Program-made: the position numbers and the translations under genes
In this document: positions 51,012 through 60,635 of the stretch, piece after piece
Position numbering within the stretch: position 1 is the first letter of the stretch
How the letters are laid out: each line of letters opens with the position of its first letter
From: an uncultured Lachnospiraceae bacterium
Lineage (GTDB): Bacteria; Bacillota; Clostridia; Lachnospirales; Lachnospiraceae
DNA: 64,000 nucleotides
Assembly (NCBI GenBank): GCA_934309145.1
Contig: CAKRCW010000006.1
Span: forward strand, 1-64,000
Direction: 5' to 3'
The notes under the pieces: generated by a model
The model's database searches: none
Told to the model about the DNA's origin: nothing
What the model saw: the letters and a program-made list of their open reading frames with translations, nothing else

Positions 51012-53045
51012 ATGGCAAAAAAACATAAAAAGCGCCACTTTCTCGCTAAAATGAAAAAAAGACTGCTGGTGGTTCTTGGAGCATTTCTGGCAGTTTTTGT
51101 TGTGCTTGCAATAAGGCTGATACTTATAAATGTTAAAAATGGAGAGAAATATGAGCAGCAGGTACTTACCCAGCAGAGCTATTCAAGTACAATAATTCCT
51201 TACAAAAGAGGAGATATTTTAGATGCTAATGGAACAGTGCTTGCAACATCTGAGAAAGTATATAACATGATACTTGAGCCTAAGAATATACTTGAGAAGG
51301 AAGAGTATCAGACGGCAACCACACAGGCGTTAAAGCAGTATTTTTCTGTTACTGATGATGAGCTTACAGATTTTTTGTCAAATCCTGAATCATATTACGT
51401 TGTGGCTAGAAAGAAGCTTGACTATGATACTGTTAAGGCGTTTCAGGATTTCTGTGACAGCGATGAGGGTGCAAATGTAAAGGGTGTTTATTTCGAGGAG
51501 GAATACAAGAGAGTATATCCTAACGGAGATTTTGCAAGTCACCTTCTTGGATTTACCGTAAGCGGTAATGTAGGAATGTATGGTGTCGAGGAAGAATATA
51601 ATGATGAGTTAAATGGCTCAAACGGAAGAGAGTATTCGTATCTTAATGAGAATGACGACTTAACCAAGAATATCGAGCCTGCCGTCAATGGATACAATTT
51701 AATAACTAATATAGATGCAAATGTTCAGCAGACGGTTCAGGAAAAGGTAGACGCATTTATGGATGAGACAGGTGCGAAGAATGTATCTGTTATAGTTATG
51801 AATCCAAAGGACTGTAGTGTGCTTGCACTGTATAACTCACACAGCTTTGATCCTAATGATGCGTATGACCTATCAAGTATAAGATATCAGTTTGACAGTG
51901 ATGAGGAATATGAAAACTTCAAAAACACTGCATCTGATGATGATAAAGTAAATGCACTATACAAGGTGTGGAGAAATTTCGCAATAAGTGATATGTATGA
52001 GCCGGGCTCTACATATAAGACATTTACGGTTGCCGGTGCTTTGCAGGAGGGAATCGTTAATCAGAACAATACATTTGTGTGCGATGGTGGAGAGCAGAAG
52101 GATATATACTATATAGGATGCAGCCACGTTCATGGAACAATAACATTGTCACAATCACTTGAGTATTCATGCAACGATGCCATGATGCAGATTGGTGTTA
52201 TGGAAGGACCTGAAATATTTGATAAATACCAGACATTGTTTGGCTTTGGTCAGCGTACCAATATCGATATACCTGGTGAGCCTGATGAGGATTCCTTAAG
52301 CATGCTTATATATCACAAGGATTCCTTACAGACAGTTCAGCTTGCGACATCATCATTTGGACAGGGTGCAACAGTATCTATGATAGAGCTTGTCACCGCA
52401 TTCTCATCTGCCATCAATGGTGGATATTACTATGAGCCTCGTGTTGTAAACAGAATCGAGGACGAAAATGGAAATGTTATAAAAAATTATGACAGTGTTT
52501 TAGTAAGAAGAACAATTTCAGAAGACGTATCAGCACAGCTTAGAGACAGCCTTAAGGGTGTTGTTGAGGAAGGTACAGGTGGAAGTGCTTCCGTAGACGG
52601 TTACTCTATAGGTGGTAAGACAGGAACTGCTGAGAAGGTTCCTAGAAATCAGGGTAATTACCTGTTGTCATTCATCGGTTTTGCACCGGTTGAAGATCCA
52701 CAGGTTGTTATATATGTAGTAGTTGATGAGCCGGATGTAGAGGTTCAGCGTATAAGTGGTGCTGCAAAGCAGATATTTGCAGCTATCGCGACAGATATAT
52801 TCCCATACTTAAATATCTACAAGAGTGGCGAGGAATATGATTACGATCCAGACACTGCTATGGAAGAAGAGGCAAGCCCTGTATATGTAGGTGATACACC
52901 GGCAGATGACATAGCTGGTGGAACCGACAATCCATACGTTGCTGGAGATGGACAAGCTGCCGAGACAACAACAGAGCAGACGACTGGCGATACATCAGAC
53001 ACAACAGAGGATACAACAACAGACACAACAACTGAAGCACAATAA
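51012..53045 (+). CDS. class B penicillin-binding protein (FtsI/SpoVD-like), first copy
   Basis: A 677-residue transpeptidase with one N-terminal membrane helix, a PBP dimer domain and the catalytic domain. Active-site motifs are STYK within EPGSTYKTF (about 330), SCN (about 385) and KTGT (about 535). The last ~60 residues are rich in Thr, Glu and Asp and are probably unstructured. It crosslinks septal or spore peptidoglycan. No PASTA domain is visible. Confidence 0.9.
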   Translation: MAKKHKKRHFLAKMKKRLLVVLGAFLAVFVVLAIRLILINVKNGEKYEQQVLTQQSYSSTIIPYKRGDILDANGTVLATSEKVYNMILEPKNILEKEEYQTATTQALKQYFSVTDDELTDFLSNPESYYVVARKKLDYDTVKAFQDFCDSDEGANVKGVYFEEEYKRVYPNGDFASHLLGFTVSGNVGMYGVEEEYNDELNGSNGREYSYLNENDDLTKNIEPAVNGYNLITNIDANVQQTVQEKVDAFMDETGAKNVSVIVMNPKDCSVLALYNSHSFDPNDAYDLSSIRYQFDSDEEYENFKNTASDDDKVNALYKVWRNFAISDMYEPGSTYKTFTVAGALQEGIVNQNNTFVCDGGEQKDIYYIGCSHVHGTITLSQSLEYSCNDAMMQIGVMEGPEIFDKYQTLFGFGQRTNIDIPGEPDEDSLSMLIYHKDSLQTVQLATSSFGQGATVSMIELVTAFSSAINGGYYYEPRVVNRIEDENGNVIKNYDSVLVRRTISEDVSAQLRDSLKGVVEEGTGGSASVDGYSIGGKTGTAEKVPRNQGNYLLSFIGFAPVEDPQVVIYVVVDEPDVEVQRISGAAKQIFAAIATDIFPYLNIYKSGEEYDYDPDTAMEEEASPVYVGDTPADDIAGGTDNPYVAGDGQAAETTTEQTTGDTSDTTEDTTTDTTTEAQ

Positions 53046-53121
53046 AATAATAGGGAATAACAGTTATACATTTCAAATACGGGAATAAATATAATAATAA
53101 GAAATTTTTGTATGTGGTGTA

Positions 53122-54921
53122 ATGTTGAAAAAGAGAAAATATAAAAGAGCTTATTTCACAATACACAATATGAAAAGGCTGGATGTTTTCCTTGTGGCGG
53201 TGTTTACAATGACAGCCCTTTTAATGGCAAGACTTGGCGTGCTTATGATTGTAAAGTCGGATGAGTATAGCAAAAAAGCCATTGCAATACAGGAGAGGGA
53301 GAGAAGCATAAAGGCACCAAGAGGAAAGATATATGACAGAAACGGAGTGTGTATAGCTGGTAACAAACCGGTTTGCTCTATATCGGTAATACATAATCAG
53401 ATAACTGAGCCTGAAAAGGTAATATCCGTTTTATCTGAGAAGCTTGGTATTGATGAGAGCGAGGTTAGAAAAAAGGTCGAGAAATACTCCTCAAGGGAAA
53501 AGATAAAGAGTAATGTTGATAAAACAATAGCTGATGAGATAAGAGAAATGAACCTTGATGGTGTGATGGTTGATGAGGATTACAAGAGATATTATCCATA
53601 CTCAGCACTGGCATCAAAGGTTATAGGCTTCACCGGAGCAGATAATCAGGGTATAGTCGGACTTGAGGTTATGTATGATGAGACTCTTATGGGACAAGAT
53701 GGCAGTATAAATACACTTACAACTGCCAGAGGAATAGAGATTGAAAATGCAGCCGAGACAAGGATTGAGCCGATTGCAGGCAATAATCTTGTTGTATCGT
53801 TAGATGTAAATATACAGCAATACGTTGAGCAGGCAGCTATGCAGGTTTTAGAGAAAAAACAGGCAAAAAGAGTGTGTATAATAGTTATGAATCCTCAGAA
53901 TGGAGAGATATATGCACTGGCAGATGTGCCTGAGTATGATTTGAACAATCCCTTTACGCTAAACTATGAGTTAGAGGAGGGGGAAGAGGTAACGCAGGAT
54001 ATGCTCAATCAGATGTGGCGTTGCTTCTGCACAAACGATACATACGAGCCAGGCTCGACATTCAAGATAATCACAGCAACCTCAGCATTTGAGGAGGGAG
54101 TGGTTTCAGTTGATGACAGCTTTTACTGTCCTGGTTACAGGATAGTTGAAGATAGAAGAATAAAATGTCACAAGGTAGTTGGACATGGGGCAGAAACCTT
54201 TAAGCAGGGAATTATGAATTCCTGTAATCCGGTATTTATGGATATCGGAGCAAGGGTTGGAGCTGCTGATTTCTACAAGAACATGGAAAAATTAGGGTTG
54301 TTTGAAAAAACTGGTATAGACTTACCCGGTGAGGCAAACTCTATTTTTCATAAGCTTGAAAATGTAGGACCGGTAGAGCTTGCGACAATGTCGTTTGGAC
54401 AGTCCTTCCAGATAACGCCATTTCAGCTTATGCGCGCTGTATCAGCAGTAATAAATGGAGGAACTTTAGTAACACCGCATCTTGGTATGTATGTTACTGA
54501 TGAAAATGACCACATAATAGAAACCTTGGAATATGAAGCAGAGGAGAATGTTATAGATAAAGAAACCTCGGAGACAATGAAAACTCTTCTTGAGGCGGTT
54601 GTCGCAGAGGGTACAGGTCATAAGGCTTATGTTGAGGGGTTCAGAATAGGCGGAAAAACTGCTACAAGCGAGAAATTTCCACGAAGCAGTAACAAATATA
54701 TATCCTCATTTATAGGCTTTGCACCTGCTGATAATCCACAGGTTTTAACTTTAATCTTGATAGATGAGCCCGAAGGGGTGTATTATGGTGGCACAATAGC
54801 TGCACCGGTTGTCGGTGAAATATACAATAACATTCTTCCGTATCTTGGAATTGAAAAGGAAGATACAGAGGTCAAGGAGGATAGTGTTGAGACGGTATAT
54901 TTTGAGGACACGGTGTATTAG
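53122..54921 (+). CDS. class B penicillin-binding protein (FtsI/SpoVD-like), second copy
   Basis: A 599-residue transpeptidase with the same plan as its neighbour. Its motifs are STFK in EPGSTFKII (about 308), SCN (about 366) and KTAT in GGKTATSEKFP (about 512), where most relatives have KTGT. It ends without the Thr-rich tail. The ribosome site is weak (GTGGTG). The two genes in a row suggest one for division and one for sporulation, but which is which is not clear from sequence. Confidence 0.88.
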   Translation: MLKKRKYKRAYFTIHNMKRLDVFLVAVFTMTALLMARLGVLMIVKSDEYSKKAIAIQERERSIKAPRGKIYDRNGVCIAGNKPVCSISVIHNQITEPEKVISVLSEKLGIDESEVRKKVEKYSSREKIKSNVDKTIADEIREMNLDGVMVDEDYKRYYPYSALASKVIGFTGADNQGIVGLEVMYDETLMGQDGSINTLTTARGIEIENAAETRIEPIAGNNLVVSLDVNIQQYVEQAAMQVLEKKQAKRVCIIVMNPQNGEIYALADVPEYDLNNPFTLNYELEEGEEVTQDMLNQMWRCFCTNDTYEPGSTFKIITATSAFEEGVVSVDDSFYCPGYRIVEDRRIKCHKVVGHGAETFKQGIMNSCNPVFMDIGARVGAADFYKNMEKLGLFEKTGIDLPGEANSIFHKLENVGPVELATMSFGQSFQITPFQLMRAVSAVINGGTLVTPHLGMYVTDENDHIIETLEYEAEENVIDKETSETMKTLLEAVVAEGTGHKAYVEGFRIGGKTATSEKFPRSSNKYISSFIGFAPADNPQVLTLILIDEPEGVYYGGTIAAPVVGEIYNNILPYLGIEKEDTEVKEDSVETVYFEDTVY

Positions 54922-54962
54922 AAAATAAATATGATACAGATGATATCGAAGGAGTAGACGTT

Positions 54963-55916
54963 ATGAGTAGAAATGATATTATATTACCTGTTTTGATTGC
55001 ATTTGGCATAAGTGTAGTCTTAAGCCCGATAGTAATCCCGTTTTTGAAGAAATTAAAATTCGGACAGTTCGTAAGAGATGACGGACCGGAATCACATTTA
55101 AAGAAATCGGGAACACCTACAATGGGTGGGCTTATAATTCTGTTTAGTATAGTTATCACATCACTGTTTTATGCAAAGGATTATCCACAGATAATCCCGG
55201 TGCTATTCTCGACACTTGGTTTTGGTCTTGTAGGATTTTTGGATGACTACATCAAGGTAGTAATGAAGAGGTCTCTTGGACTTCGTGCATGGCAGAAGAT
55301 GTTAGGACAAATAATTATAACTGCAATCTTTGCATATTATATATATGCACACACAGACCTTGGAACACAGATGTTAATACCATTTACAGGTAAGATGGTT
55401 GATATAGGATGGTTATACTATCCGCTTATGTTCTTCGTAATGCTTGGAACGGTAAATGGAGCAAATTTCACAGATGGTCTGGACGGTCTTGCTTCATCGG
55501 TCACAGTTTTAATTGCAACCTTCTTTACAGTAGTTGCAATCGGTGCAGGCTCAGGGGTAGCACCTATAACCTGTGCTACAGTGGGAAGCTTACTTGGATT
55601 TTTGGTTTACAATGTATATCCTGCAAGAGTATTTATGGGTGATACGGGTTCACTTGCACTTGGAGGCTTTGTGGCATCAACAGCATATGTGCTTCGCATG
55701 CCGCTCATAATATTAATTGTAGCATTTATATACTTTGCAGAGGTATTATCAGTTATTATACAGGTGCTCTATTTCAAGAAAACAGGAAAGAGAGTATTTA
55801 AGATGGCACCTATTCATCACCATTTTGAGTTATCAGGATGGCCTGAAACAAAGGTTGTAGCTATCTTTTCAATAGTGACAGCTATACTTTGCCTGGTTGG
55901 TATGCTTGCAATATAG
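54963..55916 (+). CDS. mraY: phospho-N-acetylmuramoyl-pentapeptide transferase
   Basis: A 317-residue enzyme with ten membrane helices that makes lipid I. Conserved segments are SHLKKSGTPTMGGLIIL, FLDDYIKVVMKRSLGL, NFTDGLDGLA and the HHHFE motif in MAPIHHHFELSG. AAGGAG precedes the ATG. Confidence 0.96.
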   Translation: MSRNDIILPVLIAFGISVVLSPIVIPFLKKLKFGQFVRDDGPESHLKKSGTPTMGGLIILFSIVITSLFYAKDYPQIIPVLFSTLGFGLVGFLDDYIKVVMKRSLGLRAWQKMLGQIIITAIFAYYIYAHTDLGTQMLIPFTGKMVDIGWLYYPLMFFVMLGTVNGANFTDGLDGLASSVTVLIATFFTVVAIGAGSGVAPITCATVGSLLGFLVYNVYPARVFMGDTGSLALGGFVASTAYVLRMPLIILIVAFIYFAEVLSVIIQVLYFKKTGKRVFKMAPIHHHFELSGWPETKVVAIFSIVTAILCLVGMLAI

Positions 55917-55952
55917 TAAGTTATTTTATCTGCGTATAGGAGGAATGTAAAA

Positions 55953-57311
55953 GTGTTTAACAAAAAGGTTTTAGTCGCAGGTGGGGGTAAGAGTGGTATA
56001 TGTGCTGCTAATCTGCTTGTAAGAAATGGAGAGCATGTAATACTTTTTGATGAGAATAAAGATATGGAGCCTGATAAGCTTTCAGATAAGCTGGAGGCTG
56101 GCAGCTATAATGTTGAAATTCATATAGGTGAGCTTACCGATGATATAATAGATGAGTGTGAGCTCATGGTTATAAGTCCAGGAATACCTACAGATGCACC
56201 ATTTGCATTAAAGGTTAAGGAAAAAGGACTTCCTGTATGGAGTGAGATTGAGCTTGCATACAGATATGAAAAGGGACAGATTGCTGCAATAACAGGAACA
56301 AACGGAAAGACAACAACGACGACCTTGGTTGGCGAGATTATGAAGGCTTACAATGATGATACTTATGTGGTAGGAAACATAGGCATACCATATACAAGTC
56401 TCTGCGATAAGACTACAGAAAAGTCTGTAACTGTTGCCGAGATAAGCAGCTTCCAGCTTGAAACAATAGTTGATTTCAGACCACATGTAAGTGCTATTTT
56501 AAATATTACACCAGATCATTTAAACAGACATTATACATTTGAGAATTATGCAAATTGCAAGCTTGATATAACAAAGAATCAGGGAGAGGGAGATTATACA
56601 GTAATTAATTATGATGATCCTGAGACAATGAAGCTTGTAGATAAAATTCCATGTAAGGTTATATATTTCAGCCGAAAGGAAATGCTTGACGAGGGCGTTT
56701 TTGTAAAAGACGGTGATATTGTTATAAGAGAAAATGGCGAGGAAAAGCGTGTACTTTCACTTAAGGACATCAAGCTTCTTGGAACACATAACACAGAGAA
56801 TGTCTTAGCAGCAGTTGCCATTTCATATTATATGGGTGTTCCAATCGACATAATAGAGAAAATATGTACTGCATTTCAGGGAGTTGAGCATAGGATAGAG
56901 TATGTAAGAACGGTAAAGGGTGTACCATATTACAATGATTCTAAGGGTACTAATCCGGATGCGGCGATAAAGGGTATAGAGGCTATGACAAGAACCACTC
57001 TTCTTATTGGAGGAGGTTATGATAAACACTCTACTTATGATGAGTGGATAGATGCATTTAATGCTAAGGTCAAATATCTTGTGCTGATAGGCGAGACAGC
57101 AGAGAAAATCGCTCTTTGTGCAAAGCAGCATGGATTTAATAATATTGTATTTATGGATACACTTGAGGATGCAGTTAATTTCTGCTATGCAAATGCAAAG
57201 CCTAACGATGCGGTGCTTCTTTCACCTGCCTGTGCAAGCTGGGATATGTTTAAGAGCTATGAGCAGAGAGGTGACTTATTTAAGCAGTATGTAAATAATC
57301 TTGAGGAGTGA
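55953..57311 (+). CDS. murD: UDP-N-acetylmuramoylalanine-D-glutamate ligase
   Basis: A 452-residue Mur ligase. Motifs are VAGGGKSGICAANLL at the N-terminus, the P-loop TGTNGKTTTTTL, NITPDHLNRH, and HRIEYVRTVKGVPYYNDSKG with the SKGTNPDA segment. The start codon is GTG with TAGGAGGAA upstream. It adds D-glutamate to the cell wall precursor. Confidence 0.96.
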   Translation: MFNKKVLVAGGGKSGICAANLLVRNGEHVILFDENKDMEPDKLSDKLEAGSYNVEIHIGELTDDIIDECELMVISPGIPTDAPFALKVKEKGLPVWSEIELAYRYEKGQIAAITGTNGKTTTTTLVGEIMKAYNDDTYVVGNIGIPYTSLCDKTTEKSVTVAEISSFQLETIVDFRPHVSAILNITPDHLNRHYTFENYANCKLDITKNQGEGDYTVINYDDPETMKLVDKIPCKVIYFSRKEMLDEGVFVKDGDIVIRENGEEKRVLSLKDIKLLGTHNTENVLAAVAISYYMGVPIDIIEKICTAFQGVEHRIEYVRTVKGVPYYNDSKGTNPDAAIKGIEAMTRTTLLIGGGYDKHSTYDEWIDAFNAKVKYLVLIGETAEKIALCAKQHGFNNIVFMDTLEDAVNFCYANAKPNDAVLLSPACASWDMFKSYEQRGDLFKQYVNNLEE

Positions 57312-57318
57312 TTAGAAA

Positions 57319-58470
57319 ATGGATAGTGCCATGCAGACACAATCAGAGAGGAAAAAACATCGTACGCTTAATAACAGCTTTTGGGTTAAGGGCGGATATT
57401 TGGATTATCAGGTAGTATTTATAATGTTTGTTATAGTATTATTTGGAATCATAATGGTATACAGCTCAAGCTCATATAAGGCGGTAACGTATGATTTGCC
57501 AAGTACATACTTTGCAAAACGTCAGGCAATTTTTGCAGTGGTTGGTTTTGTGGGAATGTGGGTTGTGTCACATATCAATTACCGTTATTTCCAGAAGATG
57601 TCAATGATCCTTATATATATTGGTATATTTTTGTCTGGTATAGTTTTAGTAATTGGAACTGCTACAAATGGTGCTACAAGATGGATTCCTATCGGACCGA
57701 TACAGTTCCAGCCATCAGAGATTGTTAAGCCGGCAATTATTATATACATGGCACATATATGTGTAGTACAGTCGAGGCTTCTTAATACGATACCGGGTAT
57801 TATAAAGATGTGTATATGGCCTGTAATATCAATAGTTCTTATTGCAAAGGAGAACCTTAGTACAGCTATCGTCTGTTTTGCGGTAATGGTTATAATAATG
57901 TTTGTCGCAAGTCCTAAATTCTGGAATCTTGTATTACTTGGTGTATTCGGTATAGCAGCTGCGGCTGTTGCTGTTGTTGCGGTAGGCTATAGAGGAGACC
58001 GTTTTGATGCGTGGCTTCATCCTGAGACAAGTGAGAATGGTTTCCAGACAATACAGTCACTTTATGCCATAGGCTCGGGTGGATTGTTTGGAAGAGGGCT
58101 TGGACAGAGTATTCAGAAGATGGGTTTTCTGCCTGAGTCACACAATGATATGATATTTTCAGTAATCTGTGAGGAGCTTGGACTTTTTGGGGCAATAGGA
58201 GTTATCTTATTGTTTGTAATACTCCTGTTTCGCTTCAGATATATTGCTAATAACTCACCTGACAGCTTTGGAGGCTTGCTTGTCACAGGTGTTTTAACGC
58301 ATGTGGCTGTACAGGTAATTATTAATATAGGTGTTGTAACTAATACCATACCTAATACAGGTGTTACACTTCCGTTTATAAGCTATGGTGGTACATCACT
58401 TGTGTTTATGATGTTAGAGGTAGGAATAGTGCTTGGCGTGTCCAGACAGATGCGTCCTGATGTACAGTAA
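57319..58470 (+). CDS. ftsW: peptidoglycan polymerase FtsW
   Basis: A 383-residue SEDS protein with about ten membrane helices. Family motifs are MVYSSSSYKAV near the N-terminus, NGATRWIPIGPIQFQPSE, KENLSTA, and GVVTNTIPNTGVTLPFISYG. It polymerises septal glycan together with a class B PBP encoded nearby. It begins eight bases after murD. Confidence 0.94.
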   Translation: MDSAMQTQSERKKHRTLNNSFWVKGGYLDYQVVFIMFVIVLFGIIMVYSSSSYKAVTYDLPSTYFAKRQAIFAVVGFVGMWVVSHINYRYFQKMSMILIYIGIFLSGIVLVIGTATNGATRWIPIGPIQFQPSEIVKPAIIIYMAHICVVQSRLLNTIPGIIKMCIWPVISIVLIAKENLSTAIVCFAVMVIIMFVASPKFWNLVLLGVFGIAAAAVAVVAVGYRGDRFDAWLHPETSENGFQTIQSLYAIGSGGLFGRGLGQSIQKMGFLPESHNDMIFSVICEELGLFGAIGVILLFVILLFRFRYIANNSPDSFGGLLVTGVLTHVAVQVIINIGVVTNTIPNTGVTLPFISYGGTSLVFMMLEVGIVLGVSRQMRPDVQ

Positions 58471-58484
58471 GGGGAGCATTTTAT

Positions 58485-59192
58485 ATGCCGAAGAAAAGAA
58501 TTGTAATAATAAGCATTATATTTTTGCTGCTCGTTGGAGTTATAGTCTGTATGTCAGTCTTTAATTTAAAGACGATTAACATATCGGGCTGTGAGACGGT
58601 AGATGAGGAAACAGTGAGAGCGGCAATAGAACAGGAATATTTTTCGGGAAATACGCTTATCGTATATCTTGAGAGCAAGCTTAAACCGATAGAGGATATT
58701 CCTTTTGTTGCCAAGATGGATATAAGTATATCATCTGCTAATGAGATAGATGTTATGGTTTATGAAAAATCCATAGCCGGTTGTGTTGAATACATGAACG
58801 GATATGTGTATTTTGATAAAGATGGTATCGTATTGGATGCCTCAAATGAGTTGATAGCCGGTGTGCCTTGCATAAAAGGTTTGAATTTCACTGAATGGGA
58901 GATGGGCAAGAAGCTTCCAATAGATGATGAAAGCCGGTTTCAGTCTATATTGTCAATTACTCAGCTTATAGATAAATATGAGCTAGAGATTGATGGAATA
59001 GAATTTACTGCTGAGAATGAAATAGTCTTATTTCATAAAGGCATAACAATTGAACTTGGAGAGGGGGAGTATCTGGCTATACAGATGATGAATCTTGGAA
59101 GTATACTGGAAGGTCTTGAGGGAATGGAAGGTACACTTTATATGAAGGATTTTAATTCAGATAACGCTACAGCAAGTTTTAGCAAGAAATAA
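58485..59192 (+). CDS. ftsQ: cell division protein FtsQ/DivIB
   Basis: A 235-residue bitopic protein with a short cytoplasmic N-terminus, a membrane helix (residues 5-25) and a POTRA domain (INISGCETVDEETVRAAIEQ). AAGGGGAG precedes the ATG. There is no murG between ftsW and this gene, where many relatives have one. Confidence 0.85.
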   Translation: MPKKRIVIISIIFLLLVGVIVCMSVFNLKTINISGCETVDEETVRAAIEQEYFSGNTLIVYLESKLKPIEDIPFVAKMDISISSANEIDVMVYEKSIAGCVEYMNGYVYFDKDGIVLDASNELIAGVPCIKGLNFTEWEMGKKLPIDDESRFQSILSITQLIDKYELEIDGIEFTAENEIVLFHKGITIELGEGEYLAIQMMNLGSILEGLEGMEGTLYMKDFNSDNATASFSKK

Positions 59193-59213
59193 TTAGAAAT
59201 AGTAAAATATCTA

Positions 59214-59242
59214 TTGATTATTTTGCAAAAAAATTATATTAT
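59214..59242 (+). promoter_or_regulatory. predicted ftsZ promoter
   Basis: TTGATT (59214-59219), 17-bp spacer, TATTAT (59237-59242). It gives ftsZ its own promoter within the cluster. Confidence 0.4.
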
Positions 59243-59303
59243 GTAAATAATAATGCAACAATATTGGATGGAATAAGTAAATACAATTAAGGAGGAGAAG
59301 ACC

Positions 59304-60548
59304 TTGCTTGAAATAAAATCAAACGACGAAAAGACACCTGCAAGAATTCTTGTAATCGGAGTAGGTGGAGCTGGTAACAATGCAGTAAACAGAATGATTG
59401 ATGAAAATGTTGAGGGTGTTGAGCTTATAGCTATTAACACAGACAAGCAGATTTTGTCACAGAGTAGAGCTACAACTAAGATTCAGATAGGTGAGAAGCT
59501 GACAAAGGGACTTGGTGCAGGTGCTAAGCCTGAGATTGGTGCCAGCGCAGTGGAAGAGAACCGAGAAGAGATTACCGACATCATGAAGGATGCCAACATG
59601 GTATTCGTAACATGTGGTATGGGTGGTGGTACCGGTACTGGTGCTGCACCTGTAGTAGCAGAGATTGCAAGAAACCTTGGCATACTTACAGTTGGTGTTG
59701 TAACAAAGCCATTCTCATTCGAGGGTAAGCCAAGAATGAACAATGCTGTTAATGGTATAGCTAAGCTTAAAGAGAATGTAGATACACTTATTGTTATTCC
59801 TAACGATAAGCTTCTTCAGATATGTGATAAGCGTACAAGCATCCCAGAGGCTTTAAAGAAGGCTGATGAAGTTCTTCAGCAGGGTGTACAGGGTGTAACA
59901 GATCTGATTAATAAGCCAGGTCTTATCAACCTTGACTTTGCAGATATACAGACAGTAATGAGGGACAAGGGTGTTGCACATATCGGTATCGGACGTGCAA
60001 GTGGAGATAATAAGGCGGTTGACGCTATTAAGTCTGCTATGGACAGCCCATTGCTTGAGACTACAGTTGCAGGAGCATCAGATATCATCGTTAACTTCTC
60101 AGGTAACATCGGTATCGTTGAGGCTTATGATGCAATCACATACCTTACAGAGGTTGCCGGAGATGGTGCTAACATTATCTTTGGTACTGTTGATAATGAT
60201 GTTATGGGTGAGGACGTATGTATCACAATTATTGCAACAGGTATAGAGGGCAATGCCGCTATATCAGCATCAACTAATCCTGCTGCAAATGGAGTTAATA
60301 TACCTACATCATCAGTGAAACCATCGGTTTCAGTTACACCACTTAAGACTCCTACATATTCAGGACAGCCACTTACAAGTGCGACAAGCGCAGTTAAGCC
60401 ATCGTTCATGAATAGTACAGTAAACACTGCACCTAGAAAGACTACAACAAGTGTTGATTTGACAAGTCCTGTTAAACCGGCTTCAGTTAAGCCACAGACA
60501 GGAACAACAAGTGGAATCAAGATACCTGACTTCCTTAAGAGAGGTTAG
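59304..60548 (+). CDS. ftsZ: cell division protein FtsZ
   Basis: A 414-residue tubulin-like GTPase. The tubulin signature GGGTGTGAAPVVAEIAR lies near residue 108; VGGAGNNAVNRM and the T7 loop NLDFADIQTVM are also present. A Thr/Ser/Pro linker leads to the C-terminal peptide IKIPDFLKRG, which binds FtsA/SepF/ZapA-type partners. The start codon is TTG with AGGAGGAG upstream. ftsA is absent in front of it. Confidence 0.96.
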   Translation: MLEIKSNDEKTPARILVIGVGGAGNNAVNRMIDENVEGVELIAINTDKQILSQSRATTKIQIGEKLTKGLGAGAKPEIGASAVEENREEITDIMKDANMVFVTCGMGGGTGTGAAPVVAEIARNLGILTVGVVTKPFSFEGKPRMNNAVNGIAKLKENVDTLIVIPNDKLLQICDKRTSIPEALKKADEVLQQGVQGVTDLINKPGLINLDFADIQTVMRDKGVAHIGIGRASGDNKAVDAIKSAMDSPLLETTVAGASDIIVNFSGNIGIVEAYDAITYLTEVAGDGANIIFGTVDNDVMGEDVCITIIATGIEGNAAISASTNPAANGVNIPTSSVKPSVSVTPLKTPTYSGQPLTSATSAVKPSFMNSTVNTAPRKTTTSVDLTSPVKPASVKPQTGTTSGIKIPDFLKRG

Positions 60549-60563
60549 TTTAATTAAGCAATT

Positions 60564-60604
60564 AAGGGTCTGCTGTGTATAAACATAGCAGTCCCTTTAT
60601 TATT
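60564..60604 (+). terminator. terminator after ftsZ
   Basis: AAGGGTCTGCTGTG and CATAGCAGTCCCTT flank TATAAA, followed by TATTATTTT. Confidence 0.8.
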
Positions 60605-60635
60605 TTATATAAAAAGCAAAAAGCTGGAGGGGACA

